In this document: one piece after another, positions 1-8,562 of the stretch
How positions within the stretch are numbered: position 1 is the first letter of the stretch
Layout: each line of letters begins with the position of its first letter
Assembly: GCF_028994805.1 (NCBI RefSeq)
Contig: NZ_JAJQQP010000003.1
Span: forward strand, 95,145-159,144
Reading direction: 5' to 3'
Length of the DNA stretch: 64,000 bases
From: Promicromonospora iranensis
Lineage (GTDB): Bacteria > Actinomycetota > Actinomycetes > Actinomycetales > Cellulomonadaceae
Notes under the pieces: model-generated
What the model was told of the DNA's origin: nothing
Databases searched by the model: none
The model's input: the letters and a program-made list of their open reading frames with translations, nothing else
Made by a program: the position numbers and the translations under genes

Positions 1-5
1 GGCCC

Positions 6-25
6 GCCTCAGGCCCGCCTGAGGC
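6..25 (-). terminator. Hairpin downstream of the PH-domain gene
   Basis: A perfect 8-bp stem (GCCTCAGG/CCTGAGGC) with a 4-base loop lies 6 bases beyond the stop codon of the minus-strand PH-domain gene. No T-run is visible before the window edge, so it is a terminator-like hairpin and not a textbook intrinsic terminator. Confidence 0.4.
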
Positions 26-31
26 TCAGGT

Positions 32-958
32 TCAGCGGATCTTCGGGTCCTTGCCGCCCTCGATGAACGGCTCGGGCAGCACCTCGGACGGGCCCGGGAT
101 GGCGGTGGCCCCGCCGGGCACGTGCTCGCCGTGGTGGTGGCCGTCGCTCGTCCGTCCGGGGGAGGCGGCGCTGCCCGACGTCGCGGGCGCCGTCCCGCTA
201 CCCGTCGACGACCAGGTGGGTCCGGTGGGCTCCCCGCCCTCCCCGGCGTCGCTCTCGTCGGCGGTGCCGCCCGGCGCGCCGCCCCCACGGCCGGCCGGGA
301 GCTCGATGCGCTGCGTCGGCGGGTTGCTGCGGCGCCCGATCCGGGGCATGAGCGCGGGCGGCGGCGGACCGGAGGACGAGTCCGCCGGCGGCATCGCCTG
401 CGGCCGCATGTCCGGGTGAGCCTGGGCGGCGGCCTCGGCGTCGGCAGCGTCGGGGTGGAAGAGCGACGCGATGATGAGCCGGTACCGGGCATCGGGCCGA
501 GGTATCCAGGTGACCCGGTCGAGGGCCTGGTCCTGGCCCGCGGTCTCGAAGACGAAGGTGCCGTAGCCGAGCAGCTGGCCCAGGGGGGTGCGCTCGTACC
601 CGAGGTCGGTCACCTTCTCCGACGGCATCATCGCCACCCGGTGGACGAGGAAGCCGTCGAGCAGCAGCAGCCGGCGGTCGGTCATGACGAACCAGCGGGC
701 CCGCCATTCCAGCCACTTGTAGAACAGGCGCGCGCCCAGGACGAGGAACGGCAGCCAGACCCAGCCCATGTCGTCCCGGACGTTCGGGTCCACGGCGACA
801 TTCAGGGCCAGGGCCAGCACGAACGCACCGGCCGTGGTGAGGATCGGCTCCCAGAGCAGTCCCCAGTGCCGGTGCGTGGCGACGATGATCTTCTCGTCCG
901 CCAGGATGTACCGCTGCAGGGCGCGGTGAGGGACGATGAAGTCCGCTGGTGCGCTCAT
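32..958 (-). CDS. PH-domain (bPH2/DUF304-type) membrane protein
   Basis: 308 residues. Two hydrophobic segments lie at about residues 36-56 and 65-80, followed by a bacterial PH-like domain (about 85-165) that begins with the family-typical WFVMTDRRLLL stretch after the second membrane segment. From about 170 to the end the protein is low-complexity, rich in Pro, Gly, Ser and Ala, and probably a disordered cytoplasmic tail. The ATG start has a GGGGAG ribosome site 7-8 bases upstream. Proteins of this family are membrane-anchored with no established enzymatic role; I infer a membrane-associated function only. It lies near a small membrane protein gene on the same strand. Confidence 0.75.
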   Translation of the reverse strand: MSAPADFIVPHRALQRYILADEKIIVATHRHWGLLWEPILTTAGAFVLALALNVAVDPNVRDDMGWVWLPFLVLGARLFYKWLEWRARWFVMTDRRLLLLDGFLVHRVAMMPSEKVTDLGYERTPLGQLLGYGTFVFETAGQDQALDRVTWIPRPDARYRLIIASLFHPDAADAEAAAQAHPDMRPQAMPPADSSSGPPPPALMPRIGRRSNPPTQRIELPAGRGGGAPGGTADESDAGEGGEPTGPTWSSTGSGTAPATSGSAASPGRTSDGHHHGEHVPGGATAIPGPSEVLPEPFIEGGKDPKIR

Positions 959-1085
959 GCGGGTCTCCCCGGGGTGCGGTCGGTTGTGGTGCGGAGGCTC
1001 GGGCCGGGGGTTCCGCGGATCGATCCGACAGGTTCGATCCGGCGGCCCGGTCCGGTGGTCGAGTCTCGCCGCCGACCCTACGTGG

Positions 1086-1268
1086 TCAGCGGCCGATGGA
1101 CCCGGTGAAGAGCTCCTCGAAGAACGTGCCGATGGCCGCGATGGCGCCCCAGATGACGTCCCAGAGGGCCAGCACGATGTCGGCGGAGCGCTCGGGGTCG
1201 TTGATCACCGAGTAGAGCAGGAAGATCACGACCAGCCAGATGATGACGAGCTTCACCTTCGGCGGCAT
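1086..1268 (-). CDS. Small membrane protein, unknown function
   Basis: 60 residues starting MPPKVKLV. One clear transmembrane helix (about residues 4-19) is followed by a second amphipathic or hydrophobic stretch with two Trp/Ile-rich turns and an acidic segment. I chose the ATG at 1268 over an upstream one at 1310 because GAGGA lies 6 bases before it and the upstream extension is polar and unlike a signal. It is not a recognised family. It shares orientation with the PH-domain gene 127 bases downstream and could be cotranscribed with it. Confidence 0.55.
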   Translation of the reverse strand: MPPKVKLVIIWLVVIFLLYSVINDPERSADIVLALWDVIWGAIAAIGTFFEELFTGSIGR

Positions 1269-1493
1269 CTGAATCCTCACGACGTTGGCGCGTGCGCCCC
1301 TGGTGTGCACACGTCTCGCAAGAGCCTACTGATATGACCGGGACCTGGGGAATCACCTGGCTCGGCGTGGCGAGCCAACACTCACGGAGCGCTCACCGGG
1401 CGCACACCTCGTGCGCACCCCGCGCGCCGTCCGGCCCGGGCCTGGCGGGGCTCGCCACCCGCCCGGCCCGGGCTCGGTACGGAGCCGGTCCGG

Positions 1494-2213
1494 CTACTCG
1501 CCGGACCGGTGCAGCACCTCGGTGAGCTTGTTCGCGGCGGCGACCACGGCCGCCGAGTGCAGCCGGCCGGGCTGCCGGGAGAGGCGCTCCACGGGTCCGG
1601 ACACGCTGACGGCGGCCACGACGCGGCCCGACGGTCCGCGCACCGGCGCCGACACCGACGCCACACCGAGCTCGCGTTCCGAGACCGACTGGGCCCAGCC
1701 CCGGCGTCGGACGCCGGAGAGGATCGTGGCCGTGAAGGTCGCGTCGCGCAGGCCGCGGTGCAGCCGGTCCGGCTCCTCCCACGCGAGCAGGACGTGCGCC
1801 GCGGAGCCGGCGCTCATGCTGAGCGTGGCCCCCACGGGGATGGAGTCGCGCAGGCCGACCGGGCGCTCGGCGGCGGCGACGCACACGCGGTGATCGCCCT
1901 GCCTACGGTAAAGTTGGGCGCTTTCGCCCGTGTGGTCGCGCAACGCGATGAGCACGGGGTTCGCAGCCGCCAGGAGGCGGTCCTCACCGGCGGCCGTGGC
2001 CAGCTCGTTGAGGCGCGGACCCAGCACAAAACGGCCCTGCATGTCCCGGGCCACGAGGCGGTGGTGCTCGAGTGCAACGGCCAGGCGGTGCGCCGTCGGG
2101 CGAGCCAGACCGGTCGAGGAGACGAGCTGCGCCAGGGTGGCCGGTCCGGCCTCGAGTGCCCCGAGGACGGATGCCGCCTTGTCCAAGACGCCGACTCCGC
2201 TAGTATCGTCCAT
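1494..2213 (-). CDS. ndgR: IclR-family regulator of leuCD (NdgR/LtbR type)
   Basis: 239 residues from the ATG at 2213. The N-terminal winged HTH (about residues 8-65) has the family pattern of a helix-turn-helix with STGLARPTAHRL, and the rest is the IclR effector-binding domain (about 75-235). The gene is divergent from leuC. In actinobacteria this position is held by NdgR (Streptomyces) or LtbR (Corynebacterium), which control leuCD and other amino-acid genes; the assignment rests on that synteny plus the domain. An upstream ATG at 2261 would extend the protein through the probable operator and is unlikely. Confidence 0.85.
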   Translation of the reverse strand: MDDTSGVGVLDKAASVLGALEAGPATLAQLVSSTGLARPTAHRLAVALEHHRLVARDMQGRFVLGPRLNELATAAGEDRLLAAANPVLIALRDHTGESAQLYRRQGDHRVCVAAAERPVGLRDSIPVGATLSMSAGSAAHVLLAWEEPDRLHRGLRDATFTATILSGVRRRGWAQSVSERELGVASVSAPVRGPSGRVVAAVSVSGPVERLSRQPGRLHSAAVVAAANKLTEVLHRSGE

Positions 2214-2302
2214 ACCGCGATATTGCCGTCTCGGAACGTGAGATTGCAAGTCGAGGACCAAAGTAGTTTCTGACAGAGGTAGTTACAGGGAGGCGAACCG
2301 CA
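2214..2302. promoter_or_regulatory. Divergent control region between IclR gene and leuC
   Basis: An 89-base intergenic region. An interrupted inverted repeat, TCTC-N7-GAGA at 2229-2243, is a candidate IclR-type operator. A strong ribosome site (GGGAGG) precedes leuC. I could not fix a convincing -35/-10 pair with normal spacing. Confidence 0.45.
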
Positions 2303-3856
2303 ATGGCCGGCACGCTGGCGGAGAAGGTCTGGGAAGCACACCTCGTGCGTCGAGGCGAAGGCGGCTCGCCTGATCTTCTCTACATCGACCTGCACCTGGT
2401 GCACGAGGTCACGAGCCCGCAGGCGTTCGAGGGCCTGCGCCTCGCCGGACGGCAGGTGCGGCGCCCTGACCTCACCATCGCTACCGAGGACCACAACACC
2501 CCGACGCTCGACATCGACCGGCCCATCGCCGACGTGACGAGCCGTACACAGATAGAGACGCTGCGCGCCAACGCCAGGGAGTTCGGCGTCCGGCTGCACA
2601 GCCTCGGCGACGCGGACCAGGGCATCGTGCACCAGGTCGGCCCGCAGCTGGGGCTGACCATGCCCGGCCTCACCGTGGTGTGCGGCGACTCGCACACCTC
2701 GACGCACGGTGCGTTCGGCGCTCTCGCGTTCGGTATCGGCACGTCCGAGGTGGAGCACGTGCTCGCCACCCAGACGCTCCCGCTGGCGCCGTTCAAGACG
2801 ATGGCGATCACGGTGAACGGGACGCTGCCTGCCGGCACGACCTCCAAGGACATCATCCTGGCGATCATCGCCAAGATCGGCACCGGCGGCGGGCAGGGCT
2901 ACGTGCTCGAGTACCGCGGCGAGGCCATCCGGGCGCTGTCCATGGAAGCCCGCATGACCATCTGCAACATGTCGATCGAGGCGGGCGCCCGCGCGGGCAT
3001 GATCGCGCCGGACGAGACCACCTTCGAGTACCTCAAGGGCCGTCCCCACGCGCCGGAGGGCGAGGACTGGGACGCCGCGATCGAGTACTGGAAGACCCTG
3101 CGCACCGACGACGACGCCGAGTTCGACGCCGAGGTGGTCCTCGAGGCCGCCGACCTGGAGCCCTTCGTCACCTGGGGCACCAACCCGGGCCAGGGTCTGC
3201 CGCTGTCGGCGTCCGTGCCCGTCCCGGCGGACATCGCCGACGAGGGCGACCGCGAGACCGCGGCGAAGGCCCTGGAGTACATGGGCCTGGTGCCCGGCAC
3301 GCCGCTGCGCGACATCCCCGTGGACACGGTGTTCATCGGCTCCTGCACCAACGGGCGCATCGAGGATCTGCGGTCCGTCGCCAAGGTGATCAAGGGCCGC
3401 AAGAAGGCCGGCTCCGTGCGCGTCCTGGTGGTGCCGTCCTCGGCCCGGGTGCGGCTGCAGGCCGAGGCCGAGGGCCTCGACGTGATCTTCAAGGAGTTCG
3501 GCGCCGAGTGGCGCAACGCCGGGTGCTCCATGTGCCTGGGCATGAACCCGGACCAGCTCGCCCCGGGGGAGCGGTCGGCGTCGACGTCGAACCGCAACTT
3601 CGAGGGCCGGCAGGGCAAGGGCGGCCGGACCCACCTGGTCTCGCCGCTGGTCGCCGCCGCGACGGCGATCCGGGGCACCCTGTCGAGCGTCGCCGACCTC
3701 GACCTGCCGCACGAGATCGACATCACCACGTTCGACGGCACGCCGCTCGACGGTGTGGGCGCGTCCCCGCTGGGCGAGTCCGTCGTCGACCTGCCCATTC
3801 CCGTCGCGATCGGGTCCGCCCCGGGCGGGTCCGCCGGCCAGCCCGCGCTGCGCTGA
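2303..3856 (+). CDS. leuC: 3-isopropylmalate dehydratase large subunit
   Basis: 517 residues, full length. With LeuD it isomerises 2-isopropylmalate to 3-isopropylmalate in leucine biosynthesis in the cytoplasm. It is an aconitase-fold enzyme carrying a 4Fe-4S cluster; the three cluster cysteines are visible in SCTNGR (about residue 348) and GCSMCLG (about 408 and 411). The substrate and fold motifs [12 protein letters not shown] and [10 protein letters not shown] are intact. The ATG at 2303 has GGGAGG upstream. leuD follows after 14 bases, so the two are cotranscribed, with the IclR regulator divergent. Confidence 0.98.
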   Translation: MAGTLAEKVWEAHLVRRGEGGSPDLLYIDLHLVHEVTSPQAFEGLRLAGRQVRRPDLTIATEDHNTPTLDIDRPIADVTSRTQIETLRANAREFGVRLHSLGDADQGIVHQVGPQLGLTMPGLTVVCGDSHTSTHGAFGALAFGIGTSEVEHVLATQTLPLAPFKTMAITVNGTLPAGTTSKDIILAIIAKIGTGGGQGYVLEYRGEAIRALSMEARMTICNMSIEAGARAGMIAPDETTFEYLKGRPHAPEGEDWDAAIEYWKTLRTDDDAEFDAEVVLEAADLEPFVTWGTNPGQGLPLSASVPVPADIADEGDRETAAKALEYMGLVPGTPLRDIPVDTVFIGSCTNGRIEDLRSVAKVIKGRKKAGSVRVLVVPSSARVRLQAEAEGLDVIFKEFGAEWRNAGCSMCLGMNPDQLAPGERSASTSNRNFEGRQGKGGRTHLVSPLVAAATAIRGTLSSVADLDLPHEIDITTFDGTPLDGVGASPLGESVVDLPIPVAIGSAPGGSAGQPALR

Positions 3857-3870
3857 GAGGAGCACAGACC

Positions 3871-4506
3871 ATGGAGAAGATCCACACCCACACCGGTGTC
3901 GGCGTCCCGCTGCGGCGCAGCAACGTGGACACCGACCAGATCATCCCCGCCGTGTACCTCAAGCGGGTCACGCGCACCGGGTTCGAGGACGCGCTGTTCG
4001 CCGCCTGGCGGGGCGACCCGTCGTTCGTGCTGAACCAGGAGGCGTACTCCACCGGGTCCGTGCTCGTGGCCGGGCCGGACTTCGGCACCGGCTCCTCGCG
4101 AGAGCACGCCGTCTGGGCGCTCAAGGACTACGGCTTCCGGGTGGTGCTGTCCTCCCGGTTCGCGGACATCTTCCGCGGCAACTCGGGCAAGCAGGGCCTC
4201 GTCACCGGCATCGTCTCGCCCGAGGACATCGAGATCCTCTGGAAGATCCTCGAGACCAAGCCCGGTACCGAGGTCACGGTGGACCTGGAGGCGAAGACGG
4301 CGACCGCCGACGACGTCACCGTGCCGTTCCAGATCGACGACTACACGCGCTGGCGCCTCATGGAGGGGCTCGACGACATCGGGCTCACCCTGCAGCAGGA
4401 GGAGAAGATCACCGCGTTCGAGGAGACCCGGGCGTCGTGGCGCCCGAAGACCCTCCCGGCGCGGCACCTGCCGTCCGTGGAGATCGAGGCGGCCCGCCCG
4501 GTCTGA
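3871..4506 (+). CDS. leuD: 3-isopropylmalate dehydratase small subunit
   Basis: 211 residues. It supplies the swivelling domain that completes the leucine-pathway isomerase with LeuC. Visible family signatures are [14 protein letters not shown] near the N-terminus and [14 protein letters not shown], the loop that contacts substrate. The start ATG at 3871 follows AGAGGAGC. Length and composition are normal and it ends before a strong hairpin. Confidence 0.98.
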   Translation: MEKIHTHTGVGVPLRRSNVDTDQIIPAVYLKRVTRTGFEDALFAAWRGDPSFVLNQEAYSTGSVLVAGPDFGTGSSREHAVWALKDYGFRVVLSSRFADIFRGNSGKQGLVTGIVSPEDIEILWKILETKPGTEVTVDLEAKTATADDVTVPFQIDDYTRWRLMEGLDDIGLTLQQEEKITAFEETRASWRPKTLPARHLPSVEIEAARPV

Positions 4507-4521
4507 CGCACTGCTCCCTGG

Positions 4522-4585
4522 CCCGTGGCGGTCGAGACGGTCGAGACGGTCGAGAGCCGTTCTCGACGGGCTCGACCGCCACGGG
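4522..4585 (+). terminator. Terminator of leuCD
   Basis: A 15-bp perfect stem (4522-4536 with 4571-4585, CCCGTGGCGGTCGAG and its complement) followed by CTTTC. The loop contains three GTCGAGA units, the last of which forms a second 7-bp hairpin with TCTCGAC. It lies 15 bases after leuD and also faces the convergent acyltransferase gene, so it may work in both directions. Confidence 0.8.
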
Positions 4586-4588
4586 CTT

Positions 4589-4666
4589 TCAGGCTCCGGC
4601 CTGCCGCAGGAGAGGTGCGATGGCTTTCGCCAGATACGGGCTCAGCGTTCCCGCGAAGGGGCCGGT
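4589..4666 (-). pseudogene. Broken second copy of the acyltransferase 3' end
   Basis: Reading on from the TAG stop of the neighbouring acyltransferase, in the same frame, gives a short peptide containing PFAGTLSPYLAKAI and then LLRQAGA before a TGA. This matches the true C-terminus of that protein (TFAGTLAPYLADAM, then HIRQDGATR). It is therefore a diverged tandem copy of about 25 codons from the 3' end, left by partial duplication, recombination or replacement of the gene tail. Confidence 0.7.
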
Positions 4667-6859
4667 CTACCTCGTGGCGCCGTCCTGTCGTATGTGGCGA
4701 GCCATCGCGTCCGCCAGGTAGGGCGCAAGGGTGCCGGCAAAGGTGTCGGTCAGGTGGTCGTCGTCGCGGTAGACCGTGACGCCGCCGATCACCGGGAAGC
4801 ACTCGCGCTCGTCGCAGTAGACGTCGGTGAGGTCGATCAGCGCGACATCCTGCCGGTTCAGGCGCTCGACTGCCTTCAGCTGCGGGTCAAAGGTGCGTGT
4901 CGCATCGGTCCGGGGCGTTCGGCAGTCTGCCGCGAGGTCCACGTCGGGCGCGGTCAGGCACTCGATCACCGCCGGGTCCGGCTCGGGGACGTCGGCGATC
5001 GCGGCGACCGGGAGGCCGTTGTCGGCGAGCCGTGCCCACAGCGAGACCAGGCCGTCCTCGGCGTAGGCCTCCGGCGTCGTGCCCTCTGCCACGCCGTCCG
5101 GGGGCGTCCAGTCGACGCCGCGCACCTGTGAGGTGACCGCGAGGTCGTAGTCCCCGTCGAGGAGCAGCTCCTCGGCCCGGTCGACCCACCCGGTGCACGC
5201 CGTGGTGAGCATCTGGTCCTGGACCCGCATGACGTCGGAGAAGGGACAGCCCGCCTTGATGTAGATGTCCACCGCCCAGCCGTTGGCCTCGGCGGCCTCG
5301 ACGAAACCGCTCGAGTAGTGGGCGGCGTGCGAGTCCCCGACCAGAGCAATCCGGACGTCGCTGTCGCGATCGCCTCGTTCGCACGCCAGCGGTTCGGTGG
5401 CCTCACGGGCGATCCCGGCGCACTTGTCCTCGCCCGTCGAGTACGGCGCGGGCATGTCGTCGCCCGCCGCCTCTGGCGCGGGCACGGCCGTGCCCACCAG
5501 GTCCGGGTTGGTGCAGCCGGCGCCGTGCGGCGGGCGGGCGGCGGCACCGAAACACTCCGAGCCCGTCGCCTCGGCGGCGGCCGCGAGCTCGGTCTGCGCG
5601 TGCTCCCTGGCGGTCTGCACGCCGATGAGCGCCGCGCCGACGACGAGGGCGCCGACCACCGCGGCGCCGGTGAAGGTGGCCCAGGGCTTGAACCGGTGCC
5701 GGTGGCGCAGGACGGGTTGCTCGATCCAGTGGCGGGTAGCCCAGGCGAGCAGGATCGTGGCGGCGAGGATCGCGAGCTTGTCGAGCGTGCGCAGGTCGTG
5801 TCCGGTGGCGTAGGGGACCAGGACGATCAGGGGCCAGTGCCACAGGTAGACGGCGTAGGACACGTCGCCGAGGAACTGGACCGGTGCCAGGCCTGCCAGG
5901 CGGGTGGTGAACCGGTCGGGGGCCTGGGCCCAGATCACCAGGACGGTGCCGAGGACGGGTATGGCCGCGAAGGCACCGGGGAACGGTGTGGCGCTGGTGA
6001 ACACGATCGCGGAGACCGCGATCAGTGCGAGACCGGCCCAGGCGACCATCCCGGCCGACAGGTCGAGCGACGTCTCCGCGGGTGTGCGTGCGGTGGGTCG
6101 CCGGCCCAGCGCCGGTGCGAAGGAGAGGAGGGCCCCTGCCCCGAACTCCCACGCCCTCGTGGGGGTGATGAAGTATGCATACGCCTGATCGGTCTCCGTC
6201 CAGACCACGGACGTGACCAGCGACGCGACGACGACCAGGGCGAGCACTCCTGCCGCCACGGGTCGCCACGACGCCTGGCGGCCTGCCCGACCTGCCCTGA
6301 CCCGGCCGGGCGCGATGTGCCGGCCGTCGGCCTTGAGACGGGTCCATGGCGCCGAGCCGAGCCGCCCGACCAGGAGGGACAGCCCGATCAGGAGCGGCCA
6401 GACCAGGTAGAACTGCTCCTCGGCCGACAGCGACCAGTAGTGCTGGACCGGAGAGGCCACGTTCTCCGCAGCCAGGTAGTCCACCGCGTCACCGGCCAGG
6501 ATCCAGTTCTGCGCATACAGCCCCGACGCCGCGATCTCCCGGAACCATTGCTCCCAGTGCTGCAGGGGGGCAAGGACCCACACACCCACCGCGGTCACCG
6601 CCAGTACCAGCAGCGAGGCCGGCAGCAACCGCAGCATCCGCCGCGCCCAGAAAGTGGTCACCGAGAACCGGCCCGCCTCCACGTCCCGCACGATGTGCGA
6701 CGTGATCAGGAACCCCGAGATCACGAAGAACACGTCCACACCGACATACCCACCGGTCAACCGGTTCGGCCACAGGTGGAACAGCACGACCGCCAGCACG
6801 GCCACCGCCCGCAACGCCTGGATATCAGCCCGCAGGGCGGTCTTGCGGTCGTCCGTCAC
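4667..6859 (-). CDS. OafA/YrhL-type acyltransferase with SGNH domain
   Basis: 730 residues from a GTG start (GGAGAG upstream). The N-terminal half is the multi-pass acyltransferase-3 membrane domain, with the catalytic-type His28 in LFHLWP and the GGYVGVDVFFVISGF motif. The C-terminal third is an SGNH hydrolase-like domain with GDSHAAHY (about residue 507) and the DDDH pair near 699-702. Such two-domain proteins move acetyl groups across the membrane and onto cell-envelope polysaccharide or peptidoglycan. The substrate here is unknown. It stands alone, convergent with leuCD. Confidence 0.88.
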   Translation of the reverse strand: MTDDRKTALRADIQALRAVAVLAVVLFHLWPNRLTGGYVGVDVFFVISGFLITSHIVRDVEAGRFSVTTFWARRMLRLLPASLLVLAVTAVGVWVLAPLQHWEQWFREIAASGLYAQNWILAGDAVDYLAAENVASPVQHYWSLSAEEQFYLVWPLLIGLSLLVGRLGSAPWTRLKADGRHIAPGRVRAGRAGRQASWRPVAAGVLALVVVASLVTSVVWTETDQAYAYFITPTRAWEFGAGALLSFAPALGRRPTARTPAETSLDLSAGMVAWAGLALIAVSAIVFTSATPFPGAFAAIPVLGTVLVIWAQAPDRFTTRLAGLAPVQFLGDVSYAVYLWHWPLIVLVPYATGHDLRTLDKLAILAATILLAWATRHWIEQPVLRHRHRFKPWATFTGAAVVGALVVGAALIGVQTAREHAQTELAAAAEATGSECFGAAARPPHGAGCTNPDLVGTAVPAPEAAGDDMPAPYSTGEDKCAGIAREATEPLACERGDRDSDVRIALVGDSHAAHYSSGFVEAAEANGWAVDIYIKAGCPFSDVMRVQDQMLTTACTGWVDRAEELLLDGDYDLAVTSQVRGVDWTPPDGVAEGTTPEAYAEDGLVSLWARLADNGLPVAAIADVPEPDPAVIECLTAPDVDLAADCRTPRTDATRTFDPQLKAVERLNRQDVALIDLTDVYCDERECFPVIGGVTVYRDDDHLTDTFAGTLAPYLADAMARHIRQDGATR

Positions 6860-6972
6860 GTTGTCTCTCCGTCGGCGCCAGATGCCTCGCCGTCTGGTTC
6901 ACGACCTGAATCACGGGTGACGCGCGAGGCCGAAGCGGAAAGCGAAAGCGGTGCGGACGGAGATGCTACCGG

Positions 6973-7851
6973 CTACAGGCTCGGCGGCCCCTGGCGCACC
7001 TTTTCCAGCAGGGATTCTGCGGTGTCCTTGGCGGGATCCCACCAGGACTCGATCCACCAGGTGACGCCGGCGTCAGCCATGGCGCGTGCCTGCTCGGCGG
7101 CCTTGGCGGGGTCCGTCGAGAGCTTGCCCTGCAGGATGATCTCGAACGGCCGGTCGCCCCTTGTGTCCGTGGCGTTCGTCCCGGTCTCGTCGGACCGGTG
7201 CGCCGTGAGCCAGTCGACCAGCCCGGTGATCTGCTCCGTCGTCAGGTCGTCCGCCGTACCACGCAGCTGCGGGACGATCCCGTCCCAGCGCAGCGTGCGG
7301 CGCAGGTTCTTGGCGGGCGGTCGCTCCGCGTCCCAGACACCGACCGGCCACACCGGGATCCGGCCGTTCACCGGCTGCTCGGGAAAGCGGAACGGGCCGG
7401 TGCTGATGTGTTCCCCGTGGAACTCGAAGTCTTCCCCGGACCAGGACTGCTCGAGCCAGGCCAGGGTCTCGTCCAGCTGAGCTGCCCGCTCCTTCAGGCC
7501 CGTGGCCTGGCCGGGGACCGAGGTGAAGCCACGGTCGTCGGTCACGCCGACGCCCACGGGCAGCACCAGGCGCCCGCCGGACAGGCGATCCACGGTGAGC
7601 GCGCGCTGCGCGAGCTCCCACGGGCGGTGCCGAGGGATCGCGAACACCATCGCGCCGAGCGTGATGCGCTCGGTGACGGCGGCAGCGGCGGCGAGAACCG
7701 AGAACGGGTCGTAGACCGGCATGGCCCACTCGCCGTCCAGGTTGATCGCGTCCCACGTGAAGAAGCCGTCCCAGCCGTGCTCCTCGGTCTCGCGGGCGAG
7801 AGCGACGTGCTGGTCGATCGTGCCGAAGCTGCTGATGAATCCGAACTTCAT
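6973..7851 (-). CDS. Luciferase-like (LLM class) F420/flavin oxidoreductase
   Basis: 292 residues. It starts MKFGFISSFG with AGGA a few bases upstream, and has the bacterial luciferase-like monooxygenase pattern: an early WDGFFTWDAI strand, then TERITLGAMVFAIPRHRPWELAQ, then LSGGRLVLPVGVG. In actinobacteria most members bind F420 or FMN and reduce or oxidise small organic molecules. The substrate cannot be read from the sequence. It is divergent from the ribonuclease HI gene. An upstream-extended reading is a high-GC artefact. Confidence 0.85.
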   Translation of the reverse strand: MKFGFISSFGTIDQHVALARETEEHGWDGFFTWDAINLDGEWAMPVYDPFSVLAAAAAVTERITLGAMVFAIPRHRPWELAQRALTVDRLSGGRLVLPVGVGVTDDRGFTSVPGQATGLKERAAQLDETLAWLEQSWSGEDFEFHGEHISTGPFRFPEQPVNGRIPVWPVGVWDAERPPAKNLRRTLRWDGIVPQLRGTADDLTTEQITGLVDWLTAHRSDETGTNATDTRGDRPFEIILQGKLSTDPAKAAEQARAMADAGVTWWIESWWDPAKDTAESLLEKVRQGPPSL

Positions 7852-7935
7852 ACCGTTCCTCCGAGTGGCGCAGGGTGCTCGTCCGACATCGCTGACCACG
7901 CTACGCCGAGCCACTGACACCATTAGGGTGAGGCG

Positions 7936-8451
7936 GTGACCAGCGCCGTCGAGAGCACCACGACCGAGAGCACCAGCACCGTGGAGACCACCAGCACCGA
8001 GAGTGACGCAGCCCTGCAGAGCACTGTGGAGATGTGGACCGACGGCGCCTGCAAGGGGAACCCAGGCCTGGGCGGATGGGGCGCGCTGCTGCGCTTCGGC
8101 GAGCACGAGAAGGAGCTGTTCGGCGGTGAGAAGGTCACCACGAACAACCGCATGGAGCTCAAGGCCGTGGTCGAGGCGCTACGGGCGCTCAAGCGTCCCA
8201 GCACGGTCATCATCCACGTCGACTCGTCGTACGTGATGAACGGTATGAAGACCTGGATCAAGGGCTGGAAGCGCAACGGCTGGAAGACCGCGAGCAAGCA
8301 GCCGGTCAAGAACGTGGACCTGTGGCAGGAGCTCGACGCCGAGGTGGCCCAGCACCAGGTCAGCTGGGTCTGGGTGAAGGGCCACGCAGGCGACCCGGGC
8401 AACGAGCGGGCGGACGCCCTGGCGAACCTGGGCGTCGACAGCGTGCGCTGA
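7936..8451 (+). CDS. rnhA: Ribonuclease HI
   Basis: 171 residues from a GTG start. It cleaves the RNA strand of RNA-DNA hybrids. The metal-binding carboxylates are visible as Asp36 ([10 protein letters not shown]), Glu74 (NRMELKA), Asp96 (HVDSSYV) and Asp160 (NERADALAN), with the catalytic-loop His150 in VKGHAGD. The first 30 residues are an odd Ser/Thr/Glu-rich leader with repeats of TES/TET. If a later start were used the enzyme would still be complete, but no internal start codon is obvious before residue 33. Confidence 0.95.
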   Translation: MTSAVESTTTESTSTVETTSTESDAALQSTVEMWTDGACKGNPGLGGWGALLRFGEHEKELFGGEKVTTNNRMELKAVVEALRALKRPSTVIIHVDSSYVMNGMKTWIKGWKRNGWKTASKQPVKNVDLWQELDAEVAQHQVSWVWVKGHAGDPGNERADALANLGVDSVR

Positions 8452-8461
8452 GGGCGCCGTA

Positions 8462-8479
8462 CGGGCCTGTTTCGGCCCG
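8462..8479 (+). terminator. Hairpin after rnhA
   Basis: A 6-bp GC stem (CGGGCC/GGCCCG) with a 6-base loop starts 11 bases after the rnhA stop. It lacks a clear T-run, so a terminator role is tentative. Confidence 0.35.
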
Positions 8480-8547
8480 GCCCGACCTCCTTGCGGGAGT
8501 TGTGGCGGTAACGAGACCGATGTCACGTCACCACGATTCGCGCACAC

Positions 8548-8562
8548 TAATACCCTTGTCCC
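8548..8562 (+). promoter_or_regulatory. Probable leaderless promoter of lpdA
   Basis: TAATAC at 8548-8553 fits an actinobacterial -10 box. Transcription would begin close to the A of the lpdA ATG at 8563, and no ribosome site precedes that ATG. Both facts suggest a leaderless mRNA. Confidence 0.5.

Noticed and set aside
32-1108. Plus-strand frames over the PH-domain gene
   Set aside because: Low-complexity Arg/Gly frames opposite a gene with clear membrane and PH features.
1310-1493. tRNA gene near leuCD, as in some actinobacteria
   Set aside because: No acceptor stem, T-loop consensus or anticodon stem could be found in this stretch; no tRNA was recognised anywhere in the window.
1814-3865. 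Very long minus-strand open frame across leuC
   Set aside because: It is antisense to an unmistakable leuC, has Arg/Gly/Asp-rich composition and matches no family; a GC-bias shadow.
5318-7480. 720-codon plus-strand frame across the acyltransferase
   Set aside because: Antisense shadow without family features.
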